This document shows positions 51,400 to 59,233 of a stretch of DNA of 64,000 nt, in pieces. Each line of letters opens with the position of its first letter. Within the stretch, counting starts at the first letter, position 1. A program made the position numbers and the translations under genes. Source of the DNA: an uncultured Ruminococcus sp. (lineage in GTDB: Bacteria; Bacillota; Clostridia; Oscillospirales; Ruminococcaceae); contig UQDR01000004.1 in the NCBI GenBank assembly GCA_900539835.1, positions 55,654 to 119,653 of the forward strand, given 5' to 3'. A model generated the notes under the pieces. It worked only from the letters and a program-made list of their open reading frames with translations, was not told the DNA's origin and did no database searches.

Positions 51400-54108
51400 A
51401 TGTTGGATATTATATTGTTTAGCACTGATAGAGAAAAATCAGAAAAAACAATAAACTGCATAACAGGAGACGCTTCATTTAAAAATGGGCTTATCACCAT
51501 ACATTATATGGATTTTAACGAGCCCGAAACACATGACAAAATGATTTGTGGTATAAACAATGATAAAATTATATATCATAATGTCCATGGAAAATCAACA
51601 CCTGAAGTTTTCAACTATTCTTTAAAAATATCTAAAGATGAATACATTTCTTTTGTTACAAATGATGGAGTTTATCAGAAAAATGCATTTGAGCTAGCCT
51701 TCAAATCGCTTAATAATTCTGATATCGCATCATTTATACCTATTTACTCTGATGATGAAACTACTCGTTCATATCTTGGATTTAAAGTATGTTTTGACAA
51801 ATCTGAAATTATGAATATTGATCTTTCAGCATTTCCCGAAAGATTTCATTTATGTCTTTCAGCATATATTTTTAAAAAATCATTGTTCGATCATGTTGTT
51901 TTTGATGAACGAATGGAATACGACAGTGAATGGAAAGTAATTTACGAAATTCTTGATGATGTAAAAAGGTATACTATCATTAACCGTGATTATACTTATA
52001 ACGAGCCAGACGAAAATGACTATTTTAATTATCAGCCTCAATTCAGCAAAGAATGGTACATGGACACAATGGACTATTTTCTAATTGATGCAATTAAGCC
52101 CAATGATTCTCGTTTTAAACAAAGATTCGTATTATATATGACTGTATGTCGTTATGCTTGCAATATGAATGAACGAGATAAGACTATTCTATCACCTAAC
52201 GAAGCTGATGATTTCATAAATAAAACAAGTAAGGTTCTTCAAAATATTGAAGATGTTATTATTTGCAACAATACGCTTAATGGAAAAGCAAGAACTCCGG
52301 CTTTTTTCTCATTAAACTTACTGAGAATGAAATATAACGATCCTTCACTTATGCCAACAATTATTTCTTCCGGAAAAAATCTTGCTGCTTATTATAAAGA
52401 CTCTCTTCTTTGGACTTTAGGAAGTAATAAAATTGAATTTAAAGTTATTTATTTTGATGGCAAAAATCTAACAATGGATGGATTCTTCCCAGGAATATAT
52501 GTATTTGATGATAGTGAAATTGAAATTGTAGCTATGCTAAATCAAAGTAATGAGTATCCTGTTAGAAGAAACCACATTTATGCGCTGAACAAATTTTTTA
52601 ATATTTCGGCAAAGGGTAATTATACGTTCCAATTTTCAATTCCTGAATCAGAGCTGTCTGACAATATGACAATTTCATTCTACCTTAAATATCAAGGACG
52701 CTATTATCCAATGCCTACAACATTTATTCGTGCACAGACAAAATTAAGTACAGTCAAGAACTCTTATTGGGTTTTCGGTAATCACATTCTTAGTTATAAA
52801 TCAAAATCTAAAGAGTTTTTAATCGAAAATCTTACCAGACAGAGATTAATTAAACATGAACTGCTATTTATAAAATCCATTTCTGCTAGTACACACGGTA
52901 TGTGGAAAGTAAAAATGGTTGGCAACCGACTTCTATATTGGATTACAAAGCCTTTTTATCGCCAAAAGATTTGGCTTACTATGGACAAGCTTTTTAAAGC
53001 CGGCGACAACGGAGAATATTTTTATAGATATGTAAAGAAAGTAAATCCTAAAGGTATTAAAATTTACTATGTTGTTCAAAATGATTCACCCGATTATAAA
53101 CGACTAAAAAAAGAGTATAATACTATTGTTAAGTTTAATTCCATACACCATAAAATGTTGGCTCTTCACACTGACCTGATGCTGGCAACTCACGTTGATA
53201 CAATGAACTGCAACGGATATTATCATGCAACTCAAAAGTATTTCAAAGATCTTTATAATGCCAGAGTTGTTTGTCTTGCACATGGGTTAACTATACAACG
53301 TATCGCTCAATATCAGAACAGAGTCTTTGACAATACCGTGCTATATTTCTTTGCGTCAAAGTACGAAATCCAGAATGTCAGTCATGAAGTTTATGACTAT
53401 TATGATAAAAATGCACTTCAGCTTACCGGTCATGCCAGATATGATGGATTGATAAGCAACGATAAAAAAATTATTTTAATTACACCCACATGGAGACGTG
53501 GAATTACAACCGGAAAAGCTAAAAAGGGTTCGACATATTCTCATAGTGACAGCTTTAAAAATAGTGAATACTACAAAATTTATAATGGTTTAATTACTGA
53601 CTCTAAACTTATTAATAAAGCTAAAGAATATGGCTATAGGATTGTTTATTTGCTTCACCCTGCCATGTCTGCACAGCTTGAAGATTTTGAAAAAACAGAT
53701 AGCGTTGATATCATTGCTGCCACAAGCGATATAAGCTATGAAAAAATCTTAACAGAATCCAGCCTTATGGTGACAGATTACTCAGGTGTTCAGTTTGACT
53801 TTGCATACATGAAAAAACCTTTAATCTATTATCACCCGAATTCACTGCCGCCTCAATATGAAGCAGGCGGACTGATATATGAAACAATGGGGTTTGGACC
53901 AATTTGCAGAAATCATGAAGAAATCATAAAAACGTTGTGTGATTACATTGAAAATCAATGCAAAATGAAAGATATGTATATAGATCGAGTGGATGATTTC
54001 TTCCAATATTCAGATCATAACAACTGTGAAAGAATTTATGAAAAGGTTGTTGAATTTCAAAATAAGTTTGACAAGGTAAATAATCATAAATTCAATAAGG
54101 AGGTATAA
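51400..54108 (+). CDS. Two-domain CDP-glycerol glycerophosphotransferase-family protein (TagF-like)
   Basis: The protein has 902 residues. The C-terminal half (about 515-885) is a TagF/TagB-like GT-B enzyme with the active histidines in CLAHGLTIQR and YLLHPAM, and the VTDYSGVQFDFAYMKKPLIYY donor site (shown in parts). This family polymerises or primes glycerol- or ribitol-phosphate chains from CDP-linked donors. The N-terminal 240 residues look like a GT-A glycosyltransferase fold (SLKISKDEYISFVTNDG), with no clear DxD. A middle beta-rich region (about 350-460) joins them. The ATG at 51400 follows AAAGGTG by nine bases, and a GTG at 51388 is possible. It sits between licD and the cytidylyltransferase. 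Confidence 0.85.
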   Translation: MLDIILFSTDREKSEKTINCITGDASFKNGLITIHYMDFNEPETHDKMICGINNDKIIYHNVHGKSTPEVFNYSLKISKDEYISFVTNDGVYQKNAFELAFKSLNNSDIASFIPIYSDDETTRSYLGFKVCFDKSEIMNIDLSAFPERFHLCLSAYIFKKSLFDHVVFDERMEYDSEWKVIYEILDDVKRYTIINRDYTYNEPDENDYFNYQPQFSKEWYMDTMDYFLIDAIKPNDSRFKQRFVLYMTVCRYACNMNERDKTILSPNEADDFINKTSKVLQNIEDVIICNNTLNGKARTPAFFSLNLLRMKYNDPSLMPTIISSGKNLAAYYKDSLLWTLGSNKIEFKVIYFDGKNLTMDGFFPGIYVFDDSEIEIVAMLNQSNEYPVRRNHIYALNKFFNISAKGNYTFQFSIPESELSDNMTISFYLKYQGRYYPMPTTFIRAQTKLSTVKNSYWVFGNHILSYKSKSKEFLIENLTRQRLIKHELLFIKSISASTHGMWKVKMVGNRLLYWITKPFYRQKIWLTMDKLFKAGDNGEYFYRYVKKVNPKGIKIYYVVQNDSPDYKRLKKEYNTIVKFNSIHHKMLALHTDLMLATHVDTMNCNGYYHATQKYFKDLYNARVVCLAHGLTIQRIAQYQNRVFDNTVLYFFASKYEIQNVSHEVYDYYDKNALQLTGHARYDGLISNDKKIILITPTWRRGITTGKAKKGSTYSHSDSFKNSEYYKIYNGLITDSKLINKAKEYGYRIVYLLHPAMSAQLEDFEKTDSVDIIAATSDISYEKILTESSLMVTDYSGVQFDFAYMKKPLIYYHPNSLPPQYEAGGLIYETMGFGPICRNHEEIIKTLCDYIENQCKMKDMYIDRVDDFFQYSDHNNCERIYEKVVEFQNKFDKVNNHKFNKEV

Positions 54109-54109
54109 T

Positions 54110-54862
54110 ATGAATATAGCAATTATTTTTGCAGGCGGAGCCGGCGTAAGAATGGGAGCAGGAATTCCCAAACAATTTTTAGAGATCAACGGAAAGCCAA
54201 TTATTGTGCATACACTTGATTTATTTGAATCTCATCCTGACATTGATAAAATCTACATGTCTGTTCTTGGCGATTATATTCCCTACATGGAGAAGCTGAT
54301 CAAGAAATTCAGCATAACAAAGGTTGCTGGAATTGTGGCAGGAGGAGAAACAGGACAGGATTCTATATATAATGCACTATCAAAAGCAGCAGAAGAAAAT
54401 CCGGAGGATTCTATTGTATTAATACATGACGGAGTTCGTCCCTGGGTTTCTTATGATACAATTTCACGCAATATTCAGGGAGTAAAAGACAACGGGAACG
54501 CTATTACCTGCACTGCCTGCTATGAAACTATTCTTATGAGTAAGACAGGAAAAAAAGTTGAAACTGTTCCTTACAGAAAAGACACCTTTGCTGCACAGGC
54601 ACCACAAAGTTTCAGACTGAAAGACATTCTTTCCGCTCATGAAGAGGTAAGACAGACCGAAACAAGATATGACAATCTTGTGGATTCCTGTACTCTTATT
54701 AAGAGTATTGGAAGAGAAGCCTATATGGTTGAAGGAAACCGTGGAAATATCAAAGTAACAACTCCTGAAGATGTATATATGTACCGTGCTTTGATTCAAT
54801 ACAGAGAAAATGAACAGGCTTTTGGAATCGGACTTACTCCTAATAATATCTTAAAAAAATAA
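54110..54862 (+). CDS. IspD/TarI-type cytidylyltransferase (probable CDP-polyol synthase)
   Basis: The 250-residue enzyme has the nucleotide loop AGGAGVRMGAGIPKQFL (8-24), HDGVRPWVS (about 106-114) and the KVTTPEDVYMYRAL ending. Family members make CDP-ribitol (TarI) or CDP-methylerythritol (IspD). In this cluster, next to LicD and TagF-like genes, a CDP-polyol role (ribitol-5-phosphate or similar) is more likely. Its start lies one base after the stop of the transferase gene, so they are coupled. The substrate is inferred from context. Confidence 0.88.
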   Translation: MNIAIIFAGGAGVRMGAGIPKQFLEINGKPIIVHTLDLFESHPDIDKIYMSVLGDYIPYMEKLIKKFSITKVAGIVAGGETGQDSIYNALSKAAEENPEDSIVLIHDGVRPWVSYDTISRNIQGVKDNGNAITCTACYETILMSKTGKKVETVPYRKDTFAAQAPQSFRLKDILSAHEEVRQTETRYDNLVDSCTLIKSIGREAYMVEGNRGNIKVTTPEDVYMYRALIQYRENEQAFGIGLTPNNILKK

Positions 54863-54877
54863 ATTAAGGAGAATCAT

Positions 54878-55939
54878 ATGAACATATTGGGCTATTTATC
54901 AAAAGATTACACTGATGCAAAAGGAAGAGAATATTATTTTGACAATGCGAAATTCATTTTAATATTTTTGGTTGTATTAGCTCATGCCGTTTCACCTCTC
55001 AAATCAGATATGGAAGAAGTCAAGGTATTATGGACTGTAATAAACACTTTACATATGCCTTGCTTTATACTGGTTTCAGGATATTTTGCAAAAAGCTATA
55101 TTAAAAACGGAAAAGTAAAAACACAGAAACTTGTAACATATGTTGTATATTACCTCGCTGCACAATTAGCTTTTTCTCTTTTTGAATATTTTGTGCTGCA
55201 TCATACAACTATGGCACGCAGCATTCTGGCTCCCAGAGAATCACTTTGGTATCTTGCCTGCCTTTGCTGGTGGTTTTTAGTTCTTCCATATGTGAGCAGA
55301 TTACAGCCAAAATATCTATTAATAACAGCTTTCGTATTTGGACTTTTAATTGGATATGATACAAAAACCGGCGATTTTATGAGTATAACCAGAGCAATTA
55401 ATCATTTTCCTTTCTTTCTTATAGGATATTATTTTAAATCAGAATGGCTGTTTAAATTTAGAAATAAATGGACTCAAGCTACATCCATAATAATTATTAC
55501 AGTAGTAGGCATTTGGACTTACTATAATCTTGACGTAATTCCATCAAGAATTATCACAAGCAATTATAACTATTATAACAGCAACTTAAAAGTATTAAAT
55601 TCAAGCTATACAATGTTTCTAAACCGTTTACTGTTTTATATAATTGCATTAATTTTATGTGCATGCTTTATGTTGCTTGTTCCACGAGGAAAAGCTTTTT
55701 TTACAAGATTCGGCTCAAGAACTTTACAGGTATATATACTTCATCGCTTTCTTTATTTTATTGAAAAAGATTTTAAATTATATGAACCTTTTAGATCGCC
55801 AAAAGGTGCTATTGCAATGTCACTGATTGCTCTTGCAGTAACATTTATTTTATCCTTAAAACCATTTGAATATCCGTTTAAATTATTGTCAAAAATTAAT
55901 TTAAAACGTTTTGAGAAACCGGAACTCGCTGACAAATAA
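54878..55939 (+). CDS. Acyltransferase 3-family membrane protein (O-acetyltransferase)
   Basis: The 353-residue protein has about ten membrane helices and opens with the family motif YYFDNAKFILIFLVVLAHAV, including the catalytic-type histidine. LHMPCFILVSGYFAK follows. Such enzymes move acetyl or other acyl groups to sugars of cell-surface polymers across the membrane. It lies in the polymer cluster, 15 bases after the cytidylyltransferase gene, so it may acetylate that polymer. The acceptor is unknown. Confidence 0.9.
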   Translation: MNILGYLSKDYTDAKGREYYFDNAKFILIFLVVLAHAVSPLKSDMEEVKVLWTVINTLHMPCFILVSGYFAKSYIKNGKVKTQKLVTYVVYYLAAQLAFSLFEYFVLHHTTMARSILAPRESLWYLACLCWWFLVLPYVSRLQPKYLLITAFVFGLLIGYDTKTGDFMSITRAINHFPFFLIGYYFKSEWLFKFRNKWTQATSIIIITVVGIWTYYNLDVIPSRIITSNYNYYNSNLKVLNSSYTMFLNRLLFYIIALILCACFMLLVPRGKAFFTRFGSRTLQVYILHRFLYFIEKDFKLYEPFRSPKGAIAMSLIALAVTFILSLKPFEYPFKLLSKINLKRFEKPELADK

Positions 55940-55993
55940 TAACTGAAAGAGGGTGATTGTTCATTCCTTTTAAACTTAAGGTTTGAACTTATT

Positions 55994-57058
55994 ATGAAAT
56001 TATCCGAAGATAAAATTTTGCAAAATGATTTGGATCTAATAATCAACAACGCAAGCATTTGTTGGGACATGCTGAAAAACAAAACTATACTTGTAACAGG
56101 TGCTACCGGTCTTATTGGAAGTCAGATCGTTATGACTCTTCTTAATGCAAGTGCTGAAAAAGAATTGAACATTAACGTTTTAGCAGCAGTCAGAAACAAA
56201 GAAAAAGCTGAAAAAATATTCAGATATGCAAAAAATGATTCATTGGATTATATTGTGCAGGATATACTTCAACCTTTTTCTACTGACAAATCGATAGACT
56301 ATATTATACATGGCGCCAGCATGACAAGTTCAAAGGATTTTGTGGATTATCCTGTTGAAACAATAAAAACCGCACTTCAGGGAACTGAAAATATATTGAA
56401 CCTTGCCAAAGAAAAAAATGTTAAAGGCATGATTTATCTCTCATCTCTTGAAATTTACGGAGTTGTTGATTTTAACATTGAAAAAGTAACTGAGGATATG
56501 TCCGGAACTATTGATTCCATGAGTGTAAGAAGCAGTTATTCAGAAGGCAAACGAATGGTTGAATGCTTATGTGCTGCTTATGCATCAGAATATAAGATTC
56601 CTATTAAAGTTGCAAGGCTCTGTCAGACCTTTGGACCTGGTGTAAATTATAAAGACAACAGGGTATTTGCTCAGTTTGCAAGGAGCATTATTGAAGGCGA
56701 AGATATTGTACTCAAAACTGATGGTAGCACTGAGAGAAACTACTGTTATATCCGTGATGCAATAAGCGGAATTCTGACTGTACTGCTTAAAGGAAACTCA
56801 GGAGAAGCTTATAATATTGCAAACAAAGATACGCTTATAACTATCAGAGGTATGGCTGAAATGCTAATTAAAATGTATCCTGAAAGCGGTTCTTCACTTA
56901 AATTTGATATTGCCGAAGACATAACAAAGCTGGGATATAATCCAAAGGTCAAGATGAATCTTGATACCTCAAAGCTTGAAGCTCTTGGATGGTCCGCAGA
57001 AGTAAGCCTTTCTGAAATGTTTCAAAATTTAATTACAAGCATGAAATTCAATAAATAA
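55994..57058 (+). CDS. NAD-dependent epimerase/dehydratase (extended SDR)
   Basis: The 354-residue protein has the Rossmann loop TGATGLIGS (35-43), the SSLEIYGV strand and the catalytic Y182-x3-K186 pair (SYSEGKRMVE). The C-terminal substrate domain includes RNYCYIRDAISGI. These enzymes modify nucleotide-activated sugars. It lies at the end of the licD operon, so it may prepare a precursor for the same polymer. The specific sugar cannot be named from the sequence. Confidence 0.9.
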   Translation: MKLSEDKILQNDLDLIINNASICWDMLKNKTILVTGATGLIGSQIVMTLLNASAEKELNINVLAAVRNKEKAEKIFRYAKNDSLDYIVQDILQPFSTDKSIDYIIHGASMTSSKDFVDYPVETIKTALQGTENILNLAKEKNVKGMIYLSSLEIYGVVDFNIEKVTEDMSGTIDSMSVRSSYSEGKRMVECLCAAYASEYKIPIKVARLCQTFGPGVNYKDNRVFAQFARSIIEGEDIVLKTDGSTERNYCYIRDAISGILTVLLKGNSGEAYNIANKDTLITIRGMAEMLIKMYPESGSSLKFDIAEDITKLGYNPKVKMNLDTSKLEALGWSAEVSLSEMFQNLITSMKFNK

Positions 57059-57063
57059 AATTA

Positions 57064-57100
57064 ACGAGCAATGCTTCATCAGCATTGCTCGTATTTATTT
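57064..57100. terminator. Bidirectional terminator between the SDR gene and the convergent transferase gene
   Basis: ACGAGCAATGCT (57064-57075) pairs perfectly with AGCATTGCTCGT (57081-57092) around TCATC. AT-rich tails on both sides serve both genes. Confidence 0.85.
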
Positions 57101-58216
57101 CAACCCTATCTCCCGAAGAATCCTTTGCGTTGCTTTCCCATCACACATTTTCATATGATAAGCATAGCATTCCTCAAGCTCTCTGACATTACGGCTTGTC
57201 AATTCATATTTAACTGCGTCAATCAATTCTTGTTCATTTTTTGCAACTGTAGTAGGATATGACGTTTCATAGGACAAATAAAATCCATGCTCTTTTTCAT
57301 ATTCATCCAAATCGGGAGCAAACAATACAAACGGCTTCTTATATGCCAAATAATCAAACACAATAGACGAATAGTCGGTAATAAGCAAATCAGCTACAGC
57401 GAACAGTTTTTCACTGGGGATCATACAGCTTATCTTATTAAAGTTTTTATTTTCAAAATGAGGATGAAGCTTTTTCACAAGAAAGCAATCCGGCATTTCT
57501 TTAAAAGCACTGTCTATTGCGTCTTCCCCTATCAGAACAGGTTCTGCTGCATTACCTCTGAATGTCGGCGCCCAAAGAACAATTCTTTTTCCTGAAGCTT
57601 CTGGATATACTCTATAAAATTCTTCCCTGCATGTTCTATTAAATTCTTCATTAAAATAAATATCGCTTCTTGAAATACCCAGCGCCTTCACAACCCCCTG
57701 AGGCTGTCTGCATGAGCTTTCAAACACCTTTACACAGCAAGGTGCGCTTACCGTAAGCAAGTCATAATTCTTAAAAACATTGCCTTTATACATATCAGGT
57801 ACGGAATCGTCAGTGTCATATCCTGCCTTTTTAAGCAATCCGCCCGAATGCCAAAGCTGGACAACTGTTGTTTCCGGTCGCTTACGGCAAGAAGATACAG
57901 GCAAGAAATTATCACATATAAACACATATCTTGCTTTTGCAAATACTTTCATAAACTTTACAAGCCACAAAATCAATGATTTTGTACCGTTTTTCTGAAA
58001 ATCAAAATACATATCATGTATTTCCAGTCCATCAATTTCCCCTACAGACTTTCTCATCTGCTCCATGCTGAAAGGAATTTCACTGTGATGAGCATCAGCA
58101 AAAATCACCGATTTATCATTTATCTTTCCCCTTGAAAAAATAAAATATAAAAACGGAAGAAAGATATGCTGAACAGCCATTTTTATAAGCTGTTTTATAT
58201 AAAAACCAATCTTCAA
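57095..58216 (-). CDS. CDP-glycerol glycerophosphotransferase-family protein (TagB/TarB-like)
   Basis: The 373-residue protein has a short amphipathic/hydrophobic N-terminus (about 1-30) and the family core: VVQLWHSGGLLKKAG with the active histidine, LVKKLHPHFENK with the second histidine, and ITDYSSIVFDYLAYKKPFVLF. This family adds or primes glycerol-phosphate units on lipid-linked sugars. The start is TTG at 58216, seven bases after GGAGGAG; a longer frame to 58249 has no ribosome site. It is transcribed toward the licD operon and divergently from the VanRS-like genes, with a promoter at 58307-58335. Confidence 0.87.
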   Translation of the reverse strand: MKIGFYIKQLIKMAVQHIFLPFLYFIFSRGKINDKSVIFADAHHSEIPFSMEQMRKSVGEIDGLEIHDMYFDFQKNGTKSLILWLVKFMKVFAKARYVFICDNFLPVSSCRKRPETTVVQLWHSGGLLKKAGYDTDDSVPDMYKGNVFKNYDLLTVSAPCCVKVFESSCRQPQGVVKALGISRSDIYFNEEFNRTCREEFYRVYPEASGKRIVLWAPTFRGNAAEPVLIGEDAIDSAFKEMPDCFLVKKLHPHFENKNFNKISCMIPSEKLFAVADLLITDYSSIVFDYLAYKKPFVLFAPDLDEYEKEHGFYLSYETSYPTTVAKNEQELIDAVKYELTSRNVRELEECYAYHMKMCDGKATQRILREIGLK

Positions 58217-58306
58217 GCAGTTTCTCTCCTCCGATAAAATCAAAAACAAATTTTCCTTACCGTTCTTTTATTATTCCCATTATAGGAAATAATATTTCTT
58301 AATATT

Positions 58307-58335
58307 ATGATATCACACAAACATGTTTTTGTCAA
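58307..58335 (-). promoter_or_regulatory. Promoter of the TagB-like gene
   Basis: On the minus strand a perfect TTGACA (58330-58335), a 17-base spacer and TATCAT (58307-58312) are seen. It lies back-to-back with the response-regulator promoter, 30 bases away. Confidence 0.8.
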
Positions 58336-58365
58336 TGTTATGTAAAACCATTGATTCATGTTTTC

Positions 58366-58394
58366 TTGACATATGTTTCCCGCCGCTTTATAAT
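58366..58394 (+). promoter_or_regulatory. Consensus promoter of the VanR/VanS/VanY-like operon
   Basis: A perfect TTGACA (58366-58371) and a perfect TATAAT (58389-58394) are separated by 17 bases, giving an AT-rich leader of about 128 bases before the response regulator. Confidence 0.88.
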
Positions 58395-58528
58395 AAATGT
58401 ATATCTATTAAATATAAGATAATAAGAAAAAATTAAGAAATATATTAGCTAATGCTTAAAAAATAAGATATATAATAAAGTTGCAGCAAAAAGAAGTACA
58501 GCTTGCTGTCAGAGAGGATTGATAAACA

Positions 58529-59233
58529 ATGGAAGGAAAAGCCTGCATTTTAGTAGTTGATGATGATAAGGATATTGTGGGTGCTATCGCAAAGCTTCTT
58601 GAGCTTGAAGGTTACAGTGTTATAAAGGCATATGACGGAATGGAGGCACTTGATAAGCTCGCCTCAAACAGCAGCATAAATCTTATTCTGATTGACATAA
58701 TGATGCCAAAGCTGGACGGACTTTCTGCTATGATGAAAATTCGTACCACAAGGAATATTCCTATCATTGTTCTGTCTGCAAAGTCAGAAGATACAGATAA
58801 GGTACTCGGACTTTCTATGGGTGCTGACGATTATATTACAAAACCCTATAACCCTATTGAGCTTGTAGCAAGAGTTAAATCAAATCTAAGAAGATACCTT
58901 CAGCTCGGTTCAGCAGATACAACAAAATCAGATGTAATTAAAATAGGCGGGCTTGCACTTGATACCTCAGCAAAAACGCTGGAGGTTGACGGCGAGCCTG
59001 CAAAACTGACAGCAACCGAGCTTAAAATTCTTGAATTGCTTATGCGAAATGCAGGGCGTGTTTTTTCATCCGAGGAAATATATTGTAAGGTATGGAACGA
59101 GGACGCTTATTCAGTTGAAAATACAGTTATGGTACACATCAGACATATAAGAGAAAAAATTGAGATTGATCCGAAAGAGCCTAAATATTTAAAGGTGGTG
59201 TGGGGCATTGGATACAAAATTGAAAAATGCTGA
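58529..59233 (+). CDS. OmpR-family response regulator (VanR-like)
   Basis: The 234-residue protein has a receiver domain with the acidic pocket DDD (11-13), phospho-acceptor D56 (LIDIMMPKLDG), the conserved Ser/Thr near 85 (VLSAKSE) and a Lys at about 105 (ITKPYNP). A winged-helix OmpR DNA-binding domain follows (about 135-232). It is closest in style to VanR/WalR-like regulators. It overlaps the kinase gene by 26 bases. The targets may include vanY-like and cell-wall genes nearby. Confidence 0.93.
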   Translation: MEGKACILVVDDDKDIVGAIAKLLELEGYSVIKAYDGMEALDKLASNSSINLILIDIMMPKLDGLSAMMKIRTTRNIPIIVLSAKSEDTDKVLGLSMGADDYITKPYNPIELVARVKSNLRRYLQLGSADTTKSDVIKIGGLALDTSAKTLEVDGEPAKLTATELKILELLMRNAGRVFSSEEIYCKVWNEDAYSVENTVMVHIRHIREKIEIDPKEPKYLKVVWGIGYKIEKC

